Source of the DNA: Pythium myriotylum
Lineage: Eukaryota; Oomycota; Peronosporomycetes; Pythiales; Pythiaceae
Length of the DNA stretch: 64,000 bases
Reading direction: 5' to 3'
Assembly: GCA_023091665.1 (NCBI GenBank)
Contig: JALJCQ010000031.1
Location: forward strand, 496,001 to 560,000
Both the position numbers and the translations under genes were made by a program. Position 1 is the stretch's first letter, and every line of letters begins with the position of its first letter. Of the stretch, positions 31,571 through 43,820 are shown in pieces. The notes beneath the pieces are model-generated. The model made no database searches. It was given only the letters and a program-made list of their open reading frames with translations, and was not told the origin of the DNA.

Positions 31571-32454
31571 TTTCTGAACCTGGTCGTTGTCGTTCGTTGG
31601 ATTCGCCACGCATTGCAGAACTCACCGATTGGCTAAATACAGTTCTCTGTGGCTGAAACTACCAGTATTCACGTCTCACGTCAGAGGGGTTGGAATGTAA
31701 TGATTTAACCTCGAAGATACCGGTACATACTGGTCAAGTATCCAGATGCAAGTCTCGACAAATACGTCTCCTCATTTCTTGTTTCTTGAGATCTGTTGGA
31801 AGGGATAATCCAAGCGTGAGCTGACGCCAATCGATGGGCTCACCCACAATCTACAGTGACTTCAGTCGGCTCTTCCGTGCTCGATATTTTCGCTTGCATA
31901 GGTAAGATACTAGACGGGGGCTTCAATTTCGATTCTCATCGCGAGAACTGGGCTGTTTGAAAACGCTATCATTCATGTGTTGGCATTTTGAAGGATAAGA
32001 TGAAAGAAACGGTTGGGACTGCGTATTACGCTATGAAGGAACGGTATTTGGAGAGATTCCAGTGGGTTTGTGGTCTCTTCCCGCGGTGGGTCAACCCACC
32101 GAAGACCAGGGACATCTCCGTGCGGTCGTACAGTTGTTTTGATGAAGACTGTAGTGACGATATGTACAGTGAGTGTGGCTGCCCCAGCACGCTGATACGT
32201 TACAGAGGTGGAACAATTCGACGTTTCTCGAGATCTTCGCGCTGGACATCACAGTAGTTGACTAGGGAACTTTCGCAAACCAGTGCCTATGGATTGCTGA
32301 TAGCTTCTAGCTACCGAAACCTCTTCTCGTCATCGAGAGATGCTCAATGGTTGCTCACATCCGAATTGGGGTAGAGAGAGGCCCAAAATTCTGCCTTCAA
32401 AGACTTCTATATTGATCATACCTAGCCTCCGACCGCTGGATTCCTCTAACGGTC
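31571..32454. other. no gene recognised
   Basis: An 89-codon frame at 31988-32257 (plus) has no recognisable motif. Confidence 0.4.
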
Positions 32455-32795
32455 ATTGGCGATAGACAACCTTATCCTTCGCCGGGTTTCTCTGTACCGC
32501 CCACCCAAAAACGAGCGTCTCCGACAGCTCTACTCCTTTTCTCGGCTTGCCGCGAATGGCGACATCAGCTTCGTGCCTACAATGAGATGGCCGACTATGC
32601 AGCCAATGTTGCGATGGACTCCAAGTGCAGCCTCCAAGCATTCCACCCGTCCGACCATCCCGACTCGAGTCCCTACTTCATGGTGACTATCTCCAGTAGA
32701 AGGCCCCCACTGAAATAAGGCCCCTGCACCCAACTGCATATTTCTAGCCATAGCTGCTCGCACCGACGTAACGCAACTTTGATCATCATCACCAT
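32455..32795 (+). mobile_element. LINE RNase H remnant with 3' tail
   Basis: Contains a degraded copy of the LINE RNase H C-terminus (NEMADYAANVAMDSKCS, compare NKMADAAANLAMDS), followed by TTTGATCATCATCACCAT, the usual tail. Frame broken. Confidence 0.55.
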
Positions 32796-33356
32796 CCCTA
32801 GCCTCTCATACGAGGGAATAGCCCATACCATTTACACACAGGGAACAGTATCATTCAGAGGGTCGTTGCTGTAGCGGGGAATCGTAGGGGGTGGCGGGTA
32901 GAGTGGGTCAAGTGTGCAGAGAGAATTCGATGAATAGTCATTATTGTTGTGTGGGCAAGAGAACTTGAGTACAGTACAAAGAAAAGACAAAAGAACAATG
33001 TTGGACATGGAGGTGTCCCCAACTGTCCACGAACGCTCCCTCAGAGCGTGGTCAATGTAACCCCATGCGCTCTGGGTGTTTACACTGACTTCGCACTTCG
33101 AAGATTCCGGCGATAGCGATGGCTGATCGACGAGGTGCAGATGCAGCCCAGATCGAGCAGTTTGGCCAAGTTCAACGCATAGAAGGATGAACATGTCCCC
33201 GAGCTGGATGCACTTTGTCCTCTCGCTGCCATGGCCTCCGTTGTTGGTCTATATTGAAGTGTATTTGTGTGAACCAGTTTTTTACACATGCGTATATCGC
33301 TTCATACAGTCACGCTTTCGTGCACCACATTGACAAATAGACAATACTTGTGTTCT
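32796..33356. other. no gene recognised
   Basis: Short frames only; the largest is 120 codons on the minus strand (32832-33194) without motifs. Confidence 0.4.
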
Positions 33357-33371
33357 CTTCGACATCAAATT
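33357..33371. repeat. target-site duplication, left copy
   Basis: CTTCGACATCAAATT, repeated exactly at 33720-33734 on the other side of a LINE fragment. Confidence 0.8.
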
Positions 33372-33719
33372 CAATTTTCAATTCAGTTGAGGTCTATTGG
33401 TTTGCTTATCTAGAAACCTATAGCCGGCTGTCGCCATGATTAGGTGAGTCCTTCTCTCCAGTAGGCAAGGTCTCCAGGGAGGAGGGCTGCAATATGCTGG
33501 TGTCGCTCATGACCCGCCGGGTGATGCGTCTGACTGCTGGTGGTGGTGTCCATGGCGAGGTTGGCTGCTGCGTCGGCCATTTTATTGGCCGCTCGAGGGT
33601 GATGAATCCAGTTGCGGACTCCGAGGGAGTCGGCTAGTCGGCGCGCCTGGGCGTACTTGACTTGGAGTGTGACGTTGAGAGGAGGCGTGTACGTTCGCAT
33701 TTGGCGGATGATGAGCATG
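33372..33719 (-). mobile_element. 5'-truncated LINE insertion (RNase H C-terminus + 3' UTR)
   Basis: 348 bp on the minus strand. It encodes the last ~92 residues of a non-LTR retrotransposon RNase H (NKMADAAANLAMDT, ending in AYWREGLT), then a 3' UTR containing CTATAGGTTTCTAGATAAGC. A 15-bp direct repeat flanks the piece, the hallmark of target-primed reverse transcription. The 5' truncation falls at GCTCATCATCC. Confidence 0.85.
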
Positions 33720-33734
33720 CTTCGACATCAAATT
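33720..33734. repeat. target-site duplication, right copy
   Basis: Exact repeat of 33357-33371. Confidence 0.8.
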
Positions 33735-33815
33735 TGAACAAGCTTGTGCGGTTCCACACACAGACGCTCGGAAAACACGAATTTCGATTTGAAAAGGCAG
33801 TTGTTGAGAGCGGTT

Positions 33816-34163
33816 CTAGCACATGGGATATGTGAAAATCGTGTGATCTTCCCCGACGAGTTCATCTACGAATGACTCGAGCGATATGACGGAATAATCT
33901 TGTGCCAACAGCATTGACAAGTTCTCCTGCGTTAGCCTAGCTTCTTCTTCCTTTGCTTCCAAGACCATCAATACCAAATGGAGTCGCCGTACTGATGCTC
34001 GCAGTTCGATAATTCGCTCTTGTTCCCGCAGCGCAAAGTTTCTCTGGGCTATTCGGTGTCTCACTCGCCGTTCTTCATCACTCACACGCGGGCGCTTGTA
34101 CCCGGTGGCCCATTGAATCGAGTCGATTGTGATATACTCCAGCTTGTCTGAGATCGGTGTCAT
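33816..34163 (-). CDS. bZIP-like small protein, diverged copy
   Basis: 115 aa. It shares YITIDSIQWATGYKRPR, a basic stretch (ERRVRHRIAQRNFALREQE) and a heptad-like ELRASVRRLHLVLMVLEAK with three other ORFs in the window (45.0, 48.5 and 55.0 kb). The basic stretch plus leucine-rich helix resembles a bZIP domain, but the usual Asn of the DNA-contact motif is not evident. It has a shorter, divergent C-terminus and different flanks from the other copies. Confidence 0.5.
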   Translation of the reverse strand: MTPISDKLEYITIDSIQWATGYKRPRVSDEERRVRHRIAQRNFALREQERIIELRASVRRLHLVLMVLEAKEEEARLTQENLSMLLAQDYSVISLESFVDELVGEDHTIFTYPMC

Positions 34164-36722
34164 CTTGAGACTTCAGGGCGTTTCAGTTGATTCGGAAGTC
34201 CGAAAATGAAGTGACTTCGACTGCACCATTCCATGTCCACGGGGCATTCCGAAAAATGAGCGAGTGGTCCGAATTATACCAAATCACAGGTCCTGTTCAA
34301 GAGTAGTTATGAAATTCTTCGAGAAAGAGATCGATAAGGTGTTGACCTTAGAGAACATTGAATCGTAGTATATGATCCATCGCATCACGCAGCACATCTC
34401 CAGATGCCCATCACGGAGTGTTCTGGCTATGGCTAAGAGGTCAGCTTGTATCTCGACCGAAGCGATGGCGGGCAGGGTTTCTGTACTTCAGCGTCAGGTC
34501 GATACTGCGGGAGTGCTAACACTCAGCACTGTCGGTCCTCGCATTGATGAACAGAATGGCAATGCTTGAAAGACGAGGAAAAGACTGATGGTGGAAATTC
34601 AGGGGGTGAGCTATTCCACGCAATAACAACCAAGCTGAATACACACTGTAGTAGTGAAATGAAAAATCATCAACCTCAGCTAGGGCGTCTGCCCGCACAT
34701 TATTCAAATTATTGCGTAGCCTCTGCAGAAAAGTAGCCACGACGTAGTTCTCACCAATAGCTCAGCTCACAGAAGTATTGGCCGCTCGGTCTCGATTCTT
34801 ACGGTCTCCCACATCCTCTAGGAAGAAGCCAGTCGGTAGTTATTTCCTTCGACTTTAGACGCTCATAGGGGGCAAGAAAGTGTATTGCGCCTTGCCCATG
34901 TGGGCGTGGTGAGGCGGGTGTTAGCGTGCTAGAAAATTGCAGACTGAGCTATTCTAACGATCGTGCCGCTTCGCGTCCCGTTGGTATTTAAGATAAGACT
35001 GGGTAAGAGATATCCTCGCGTCTTACTCCGCGGAAACCGCAACATCCTCGCGGACTGTTCTGCTTTAATATCTTGGTTGATGGATTTTCGTTCTGTTTCA
35101 ACCTGTGCTAAATCGCGGTAACACCCAACACGTACAACCTAGCTGAGCCAACACCACTTTTTTTTTAAATAACGAAGGTGCCTACAGTAGACTCTGTGAG
35201 CTAATTGACCTGGTGTAACCACATGCACACAAAAGCTGAACTGGCGCACTTGTTTTGGGCGTTAGCAATCACTACATGAAATCAACAGGGTCAGTATAAC
35301 GGTTCAAGCGATGATTTCATCATTCTTTAGGTCTTAGAGCGAATCGAGATGGTCAAATAGTCTTGACTTGGTTCGCGTTCCCACCACAGATCACTTGCGG
35401 CGTTTGCAATCGAACTGTTTTACAAAAGGTTCGTTCCACTTCTTGCGCGACATACTGTAACACTGTACTGTTCAGATGTTTCGATGATCATTTGTCCAGA
35501 TGGTCCCTAACGTGTAGAAAAGAGGCTGATGGTGTTCTGCAGACACTAGGTGTCCGCGACTGTCTCTCTGACAGGTTTGATGTTCCTGGATATATCTTCG
35601 ACAGCCTCTGTCGAAGGCTGTAGCAAGCTGTCAGGGTGCTAGGAGCTACAATTGCGTACGGGTGAACATCGTCGTTCCTCTCTAGGTGCTCTCTTTTAGG
35701 CTCTCTTTGGGCTTTCGATAGTAAAAGAGTCTATCCTCTCCACTTCATCGGATAAAAGGTAGTGATGAAAGGCAGATCCCTTTCTCATCGTTGTGATTAC
35801 TGTCGTGGTGCGCTGTGAATACGTCTTCGATAGCCCTGAGTGGCTAAGCGTACACCTTTCGAAACCTGCATAGCCCAATTCTTTCTTCGCGTCCTGACCT
35901 TTACAATCCGCGGTGGCCTGTAGAATAGATCGCTGATATCTTGTTGACGAGACACTTATTGGTACGAAACACCAAAGTCGATGAGAGTGCTCTGAACGGA
36001 ACCATTCCGACATAGCAACCTAGACGAATCCTCTCCTGGACATAGCAGTTTTGGTCTTGGGTTCTGCAGTGGGTATCCATCCTATTCCGTAAACTCGGAA
36101 ACAGTTTCCTCGCCAAAAAAATAATAAAAAGAACTTCTGAGCTTGAGCGTACACGCAGAGACCCTCCAACTATATATATTTGGTATTAGCAATAGTATCT
36201 GACAGTCTAATATCCAACTGTGTAGATATGGGATGAAGAGAGCTCTTCTGACCGCTGCAAGTTGTCCAGTCCGGTAACAGCGCTGCTCAGTCTGATCAAG
36301 ACCTTCTGTAGAGATATCTGAGCTCTTGCTGGTCGATGTCGGGCACATCGAGGACGTGCCCAGGGACGGGAAAAGACGTTGGAAGGTAACGCATGCAGAA
36401 ATGGTCATTGCTGGCTAACCGAAGATGATGATGGAGTCAATTGAACTCAAACAGTGGCACCTACGTGGTAGGAAGAATGGACCCAAAGAATTCACAAGAT
36501 GGCTAGCTCGGCAACCACCGACAATGGTCAAATCGGAGCACAAAACCGCGGTCAGCATGACCTCGTCTTGTGGTCGGATGGAAGGAATGACAGGTAGCCT
36601 CCGTGTCCGTGACAAGATTTGCCAACGCATCGGTTACCGAGTGTGTGTTCTGGAATGGTGGTCCCAGTCATGGATAGAGAGCAGACCACTCTAGTTCGTA
36701 ATCACATGGCCGTCAGTAGCTC
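34164..36722. other. AT-rich, no gene recognised
   Basis: Only short frames. 35964-36078 is a diverged direct repeat of 52601-52715. Confidence 0.45.
35964..36078 (+). repeat. dispersed repeat, copy 1
   Basis: Shares CCAAAGTCGATGAG, AACCATTCC and TGGACAT in the same order and spacing with 52601-52715. Confidence 0.5.
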
Positions 36723-36879
36723 TTGAGCAGGCCAAACGATCCAATTTGGGTTTGTGTTCGGACTTCCCAATCCTCAGCAGCTGTGAAGAGGATGAATATA
36801 TCGCCTCCCAACCAGATCACCCTGCGAACTCCTTGTTTTGTCCAGAGTATTGATAGGTCTCAACCGAAAACGGAACGAT

Positions 36880-38150
36880 TCCACATCGTCTCGGGCAGCG
36901 CCTTCCGCGAGCGAGCCCCGCTCGCTCAACGTATTGCTGCCCACGTGGAAGCTCACCACGTCGCTCGACACGCCAGAACTACCGTAAAGAAGGCGTGCAT
37001 AACGCGCCACGGGTACCCCGACTCAGGCGCGGCAGGGGGCTCGACATATCACATTATCTGGGACTGTCCGTCGGCCCAACGCGTTCGGACCGAACTTCGT
37101 ACCTGGTGGACTACACTAGGTCTTTGGTGTGAAGAAGAGTCAACAGCGACCCCTCTCCTCCTCCACGCCATCTTCGGGCTACGACTGCCGTACACGGCGC
37201 CTCGCGCGTGGGAACTCGCTACGCTTCACCAGTGTCCAACCCAATCTACCGACACTGCGGCGGACCCGTTTCCCGTGCTAGATGCGATGTGGCAGCAGCA
37301 CGTACCTGAAACAATGGTGTTTCTCCTCTCTTGGCGCTCAAGTGCAGCAGCTCAGGAAAAGATGTGGACGCTCGAGCAAGCTCTCGTGCTCGCCATGAAG
37401 CCAGTTGCCTGCGCGTCCTTCAAACCCTCGCCAGGCGCTTCGTCAGTACGGACTCGCCTGCCTACTATACGGATCTCGCATGGGAATTACAAGGTCTCTT
37501 CCAGCGACCTAAACCTCCCAGGTCCCCAGTTCTGATTAGCGCATGCAACCACCTACTATTCTTTGACGGCGGATCCCGGGGCAATCCAAGCCCTGGGGGT
37601 GCAGGAGCTGTCATCGTTCGCATCAACCCACTCGATGGGGATGCCGAGATTTTGTGAAATGCGGCCATGAGCCATGCACCAAGAAGCACTACCAACAATC
37701 AAGCCGGGTACCAGCCTTCTTGTTGGGTTGGGAGCTGCGACATCACTGAAGCTCAAGCGGCTCGAAGTCGTTGGTGACAGTGCACTCATCATTCGCCAAC
37801 TACAGGATTATCGACCTCCTCGAAACAAAATCCCCCGTAACCTCTACACGTGCGCGGCGACTGGCGGACCAACTTTGCATCTGTCGCTCGACTCACCACG
37901 TCCGCGCGCACAACAAGATGGCTGATCTACTCGCCAATCTTGCGATGGACTCGCGATCTAGCTCGCAAGTCTTTCACCCAACCACCCTGGCCGGTCACTC
38001 TGATCTCTCGGTGATGCTGTACAACGACCTACTTCCGTGGCTCGCGGCTTCCACCGCGAGTAGCGTTGAGCTTTAAAACAGTCGAAACCCAGCGGAGCTA
38101 TTAGGATTCACTAGTTGAGCTCAATAGACTTTATCATCATCATCACGCGC
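36880..38150 (+). mobile_element. LINE ORF2 3' part: zinc knuckle, RNase H, 3' tail
   Basis: A 5'-truncated non-LTR retrotransposon. About 36890-37300 encodes the zinc-finger region that follows reverse transcriptase (STYHIIWDCPSAQRVRTEL). From 37547 an RNase H begins (LLFFDGGSRGNPSPGGAGA, first catalytic Asp present). The frame then breaks at a stop (about 37656) and a shift. The C-terminal part is still readable in other frames (RLEVVGDSALIIRQLQDYRPP; HNKMADLLANLAMDSRSS). The 3' end reads AGCTATTAGGATTCAC then GAGCTCAATAGACTTTATCA and TCATCATCAC. It contributes no functional protein. Confidence 0.8.
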
Positions 38151-38512
38151 CACGGGTAGCGAGTGTATTGATGCGCTCAGTAGGCCTTCCCTTCAACATT
38201 AGCTATGCGTCAGTCATTTAAGCTGCTGATATTCTTGCAGACGTCCAAACATTCTACGCACAGCATATTCAACATCACACTTCGAAGCTCGTGCGCTGGC
38301 TGCAAGGGCAGTTCGAGTGAGATTGAGAGCTATCAGACTTTTGCTCTACCATATCCTCTCGGTGTCGTTAAGTGCGATGTAGATGGTGAGTACGAGAAGT
38401 CTGAAAACCGGAGTTTCGCAATTCATGAACCTCGTCACGCTGCCATCAGCGTGCACGCGTGAGCCGATACATCAGCTAACACCAATGCGCCATATAGCCG
38501 GGTTAATCAGAT
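38151..38512. other. no gene recognised
   Basis: Between the LINE tail and the long palindrome; an 85-codon frame at 38205-38462 has no motif. Confidence 0.4.
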
Positions 38513-38585
38513 GATCACTAAGCCATCTTCGCACAGAGCACATTACGCTGCGTAATGTGCTCTGTGCGAAGATGGCTTAGTGATC
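38513..38585. repeat. perfect palindrome, 36-bp arms, 1-bp centre
   Basis: Arms 38513-38548 and 38550-38585 are exact reverse complements with the single base at 38549 between them. They start GATCACTAAGCC. As single-stranded DNA or RNA this would fold into a near-continuous hairpin. Confidence 0.95.
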
Positions 38586-39091
38586 GCAGCGCGCCAGCTA
38601 CTCCTATGCACAGGAAGGTCCAATCGACGCTCAGTAGTGCGCGGAAAAGCATGCCCGGACGCTGATCAGCGCAGAGCACCCCGTGAGCACGACGTGGTAC
38701 GATTCCACTAACGACTGGTGAGTAACTGGGGGCAGAGCGGCCGATGGTAGTGTCACAGCACAGCACGCTACCGCACAACTTCCATGCGCTCGGAGGCGAA
38801 AATAGAGGCAAAAGACGAATGGTCTTGGAGAGTGCATTCCCCAGGCTCACCAAAGGTTTGGTTTTCACTTTGATTAATAACCAACTATTTAACCTTGCGA
38901 CCATCCATTCACCGAACAAAACTTGATCCATGATATGACTTTTCCCCTCCTTGGCCCGCAGCCAATTTCTCTTAACCGCTCGAAAAGGTTCGATGGATAC
39001 AAGTACTATGATATGAGTGTTGTCGATTGCAACATTCGCAACGGAACCTCTCTCCAACCCGCTTCATCGTCACAGCAGAGTTTGCACATCG

Positions 39092-39127
39092 AAGTTCCGC
39101 CTTGCAATGAGTTATTTCAAATAACTC
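39092..39127. repeat. palindrome interrupted by Copia (left portion)
   Basis: Left arm 39092-39117, one-base centre 39118, right arm 39119-39127 continuing at 44194-44210 after the insertion and its duplicated target site. Joined across the element the arms are 26 bp and exact. Confidence 0.9.
39123..39127. repeat. Copia target-site duplication (AACTC), left
   Basis: AACTC directly before the LTR, repeated at 44189-44193 directly after the other LTR. Confidence 0.9.
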
Positions 39128-39495
39128 TGTTGGGCAGGCAGTAGATTGAAGAGTGAGTTTATTAGCAGCAGAGTTTATACGAACACATGCATGATGCACA
39201 CTAGTACTAGTTCGGTCTGCCTCCTACGTCTAGCTAGTGTTCCTTTTGTGCTCCTACCGAGCACAGAGCTCTTGGCACGCGCGTACGCGTGCCTCAACGT
39301 CCACTCCGAAGGCACGCGTGCGCCCAGCATCCCAACCAGTCCATACTGCGTGCCCGTAGCCAATGGTTGCAATCTTGGCACGCGCTCCCACTCACCGTGT
39401 AATCCACGCCCGACGTAACCATGCACTGGCCTTGTACGTGATGACTCGGTGGGTGCCGTGGAACGGCGGACACTGATAGGATGGGCTTTCCAACA
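39128..39495 (-). repeat. Copia 3' LTR
   Basis: 368 bp, beginning TGTTGG and ending CCAACA, the same length as the other LTR at 43821-44188. All stretches compared, including an 83-codon frame on the minus strand, are identical between the two. Confidence 0.95.
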
Positions 39496-39509
39496 CTCCC
39501 ACTCCCATC
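39496..39509 (-). promoter_or_regulatory. polypurine tract of Copia
   Basis: Minus strand GATGGGAGTGGGAG directly abuts the 3' LTR; position and purine richness fit the plus-strand primer. Confidence 0.7.
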
Positions 39510-39547
39510 ATAGCTGGTACCACCGAAACACGGCACGAGCAGGTGTA

Positions 39548-42500
39548 CTACGCAATGTGACGTACGCCGCAAGCTGAGCGAAGATACTCGAACTGCGCCG
39601 TCGCGATACCCTTAGTCATGATGTCGGCCAACTGTTGCTTGGTCTCGACATACTCGACTGCTACCTCGTTCGACTGTATCTTCTCGCGGATAAAATGATG
39701 TCGCATGTCAATGTGCTTTGCGCGACTGTGATAGCCGATATTCCGAGCGAGAGCAATTGCACCCTGATTGTCCTCCAAGATCGTTGTCGCGCCAGGCTGT
39801 TTGACATCAAGGTCGTTCAGTAGAGCCCGCGTCCAGAGCACATCTTGAACACAAACACTGAGAGCCATATACTCCGCCTCTGACGAGCTCAGCGCTACTG
39901 TTCGCTGGTACTTCGACTTGAATACGACCGGGGCACCATGTAGCATGACCATCACTCCCGACACTGAGCGACGATCGTCGAGATTACTTCCCCAGTCGGC
40001 ATCACTGAAGCCGACAGCTTTGCCACCATGATCATTGCCGCTGAAGCAAAGACCAAGGTTCATTGTGGTCTTGAGGTAGCGGACAACACGAATTGCCGCC
40101 TTCCAGTGTTTCTCTCCAGGCTTCTCAAGAAACTTGCTTAGGTTGCAGACAGCGTAGGCGATGTCCGGTCGCGTGCACATTGCGACGTAGAGCAGGCACC
40201 CCATTAAAGCGCGAAATGGTTTCTTCTTCATCTCATCATCGGCGGCATCAGTGGCGGGACAGTCAGCGCGAGAGAGCTTCACGCCTGTCTCACATGGGTT
40301 GTACACGTCCTTGGCATTGGTCTGGTTGAAACGTTCGACGACTCTCTGAATGTACTGACGCTGGCTGAGCATGAGCGATCGCTTCTCGACATCATGTGTA
40401 ATCTCAATACCGAGAACGAATTTTGCAACACCGAGATCCTTGATTCTGAACTCCACCTCCAGTTGCTTCTTCACGTCATACACAGCTTGCTTCGTCTTGG
40501 CAGCGATCAGGAGGTCGTCAACATAGAGACAGAGCATAACTAGGTCAGTCGCGGCGTCGTTATCATTTTCGGCCTTGCTCTTCTTCGTAAACACACACGG
40601 ATCGGCGCCGGACGGCTCGAAGCCGAGTCGGATGAGCACGTCCTTGATGGTCTGGTGCCATACGTTGGCCGCTTGCTTTAGACCGTACAGAGATTTCAAC
40701 AGCTTCAGAACTGATCCTGGCTTGACGTCCAGCCCATCAGGGCACTCCATGTAGACATCTTCATTGAGAACACCATACAAAAACGCAGTGTCCACGTCGA
40801 ACTGGAACACGACGTACTGACGGAGGCAGCATACCGAGAGAAACACACGTATAGAGTTCATGCTTGCGACGGGAGAATACGTGTCTTGGAAGTCGACCCC
40901 TGGTGTCTGCGAAAACCCACGGGCTACCAAGCGAGCTTTGTGGCGAATAATATCACCATTTTCATTCCGCTTTAGTGCGAATACCCACTTGCACGTGACT
41001 GGACGAGAGCCGGAAGGACGGGTTACAACAGACCACGTGCCGTTTGTGTCGTGCGCTTTCAGCTCCTCCTTGATCGCAGCCTGCCATTGCTTGGCATCTC
41101 GACCAGTGACCGCCTGCGTAAATGAATTTGGTACGTCGGGTAGCGCCACGAGCATGGCTGTCTCGTCATTACGGGATCTTTTCAGCGGCGGGCGTTGGGT
41201 GCCGCCATTAGAGTCCGTACTCTGCCCATACAGTACAACGCTGCGATCGGAAGTCCCATTCTCGGAATGGGGAAGAGAAAAACGAGTGGACCGCCCATCA
41301 CTTGCCTCTGACCCAGTCATGGGACGATGCGGCACAATACTTGTCGCAAAACGGTCGCTTGCTCTGATGTTGTAGCGTGGATGGAATACGATTGCATCAT
41401 TCTCAAACGCAGACGCCGGCGCGCTTGGGGCCAACAATAGATTGGAACGCCTAGCTGGTAAGTCCGATGGTGGAAGTGCTGCTACGGCAGGTATCGTTGC
41501 TTGAGGTTGTACCACTGGTGTTGAGTGCACTGTACCACTGTTCACGAGTGCAGCAGAGTCATCGATAGGAACGTCTTCGACCTCCATGTTCTCACCACTG
41601 TCGTCGTTCTCACTGACCATAGGTTCGTCATCGTTCTCAGACGGTGTGAGACGCGCGCTTGACCGAGTACGTACTGCCGGTTCGTCGTCACCGATCTCGT
41701 ATCCCGGTGTTGATTGTGCCTCAGCTGACGGATACACCTCATCGTAGATTCCGTCAACCTCGCGCTCATCCAGAACGACGGATCGAGAGGTACGAATCAC
41801 CTCGCTCACCATGTCCAAAACCCGATAGGCTTTGACGTTGTCGACGTATCCCAGCATCATGCACTTGTAGCTCTTTGAGTCCAGCTTCGTGCGCTTTGAG
41901 CCATCAATGTGTGCATAACCGAGAGACCCAAAAAACCCGCAGATGGCCCAGTCGTGGTGCTTGCGTCGTGCAGATCTGGAACGGTGACCGATCAGGATGC
42001 GCACTGTTTGGAATGCGATTGATCACGTACGCAGCGGTGTTGACGGCTTCTGCCCACCACTTGCGCGGCACTGCCTTGTAGTGCATCATTGAGCGGGCCA
42101 TTTCGAGCACAGTCCGATTCATCCGCTCGGCAAGGCCATTTTGTTGCGGGCTGTAAGGCGACGTGCGCTGATGGATGATACCGTTCGCCGAGCAGATCGA
42201 ACCCATCTGCTTATTTACGAACTCGCCTCCGTTGTCACTCCGGATGATCCTGATCCGAGCGCCCCATTGGTTCTCAACCAAAACCTTGTACTCACGGAAA
42301 CGATCCGCAACCTCGGACTTCGACTTGAGAAAGTACGTCGTCACAAAACGCGAGTGGTCGTCGACGATCACCAGAATATACTTGGCCCCGCCGTGAGACA
42401 ATGTTCTCATTGGGCCAACCAAGTCCATGTGCACGAGTTGAAGGACACTATCCGTCTTCACCATCATTGTCTGCCGGGGAAATGAAGCGACAGTTTGCTT

Positions 42501-43778
42501 GCCGCGCATGCAGCCGCCACAGAGGCTCTCACTTGGCTCGTTTATCACCGGCAGCTCCGGGCTGATCTCTTGCAGGCGACGATAATTGGCGAGATGCGTG
42601 TGCCCGAGGCGAGCATGCCACAGCTCCCACTGGCTCTGCTGACGAGCGTGTTCAACAAAATTCGCGGTCTCTGTGGCACGGCATGGGAGGTAGTACGAGC
42701 CGCCACGACGCGGCACGCGTACCAACACCTTGCCGCTCCGCATGATGTCACAGCTATCGTGGTTAAACGCTACGCCGAGTCCTCGAGACGTCAACTTGGG
42801 GATTGAGACGAGCCGGCGATCCAAATACGGGATGAACAGCACATCCTTCATAGTAATCTCGAGACCATCACTAGTGACAACCTTCACTTCTCCGACACCG
42901 ACAGCATTAAGACGTGCCCCATCTGCAATGGTCACTCCCAGTGGGTTCGTGAGGCTCCGATACGAAATGTAGTCACTTCGAAACGGCGTCATGTGGGAAG
43001 ACGCACCACTATCAAGAAGCCATCCTGTCGCGTGGTCATCTGTGGCCATGAATAGGACCTCTTCTCGTGTCGCGGCCGGCTCGCTGCGACAGTCACTCTC
43101 CATATGACCCTTCTTGTTGCACTTAAAGCAGCGACCCTTGAACACCCTCTTCTTGTCCTTGCCGCCATACTTAGCGTGGCCTTGCTTCTTCTTGCTTGCA
43201 AACTGCGCCTTGAACGCCGCTTCCGCCTTCTCCTTGTCATGGATCTTGTCGTACGCCTTGAGTAGCTTCTCCTTGACGTCGATCAGGGCGACCTCGCGCA
43301 TATTCTCTACGATTGCGACAATCATTTCGTATTCGATAGGCAGGCTACCCAGCAGTATCGCCAACTGCCGAGCCTCGTCAATCGGCTCTCCAACAGACTC
43401 CAGCGCCACCACGAGCTCGTCGAACTTGTCGATATGAGCGGCCATGGTCATGCCACTCTCCATCTTGAATTCATGCAGGCGCCGCGTGACAGCGACGCGG
43501 TTCTGCAGGTTCTGCCGGTTGTGGTACTCGCGGAGCGTCTCCCACGCTTCTGTTGCTGTGCGGGCCAGACGGATCTTGGTCTGGTGCTCGATCTCGACTC
43601 CTTGCGCGATGAAGGCCAGCGCCTTCATGTCGTCAGCCCTCCACGCGTCGTCCTGAGCCGCCTCGGCCTTGACTTGGTCGATGTGTGCCCCAAGACCCTT
43701 CCGATACAGGGTCATACGCATGTTGAAGCTCCAATGGAAGTAGTTGTCGCCCCCCAGGAGGTCTTGTGGCTTCTTCAT
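39548..43778 (-). CDS. Copia gag-pol polyprotein, one frameshift
   Basis: About 1409 codons from the ATG at 43778. Gag with a zinc knuckle CFKCNKKGHMESDC. Protease motif LLDSGASSHM. Integrase with its HHCC zinc domain and Asp/Asp/Glu core (VHMDLVGPM, SDNGGEF, GLAERMNRT). Reverse transcriptase with YVDD. RNase H with GFSDADWGSN, SSSEAEYMAL and a C-terminal HIDMRHHFIREK. The reading frame shifts in a run of six A (plus strand) at 41930-41935: five would keep ...LRVF-GSLGYAHID continuous. The left-hand frame stops at 41904. The break may be a homopolymer sequencing error, a very recent mutation, or rarely a programmed shift. No other break was noticed. Confidence 0.9.
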
Positions 43779-43804
43779 GGTTACGAGGTCTTCTATAGGC
43801 GAGA

Positions 43805-43820
43805 TCTTGGGCTCATAACC
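43805..43820 (-). promoter_or_regulatory. candidate primer binding site of Copia
   Basis: GGTTATGAGCCCAAGA on the minus strand directly follows the 5' LTR, the position of a tRNA primer site. I cannot name the tRNA. Confidence 0.4.

Larger units (their letters stand above)
38840..39127. repeat. left part of bZIP-carrying repeat, copy A
   Basis: Resembles 53600-53900 (shared CCGCTCGAA..GGTTCGATGG, GGTGTTGTCGAT, CATTCGCAA/CATCCGCAG, CACAGCAGAGTTT). It is split from its right part (44189-45345) by the Copia insertion. Confidence 0.65.

Noticed and set aside
41904..42004. gag/pol programmed -1 or +1 frameshift
   Set aside because: Position is in the middle of pol after the integrase core, whereas Copia elements usually use one frame; a homopolymer error or mutation is simpler.
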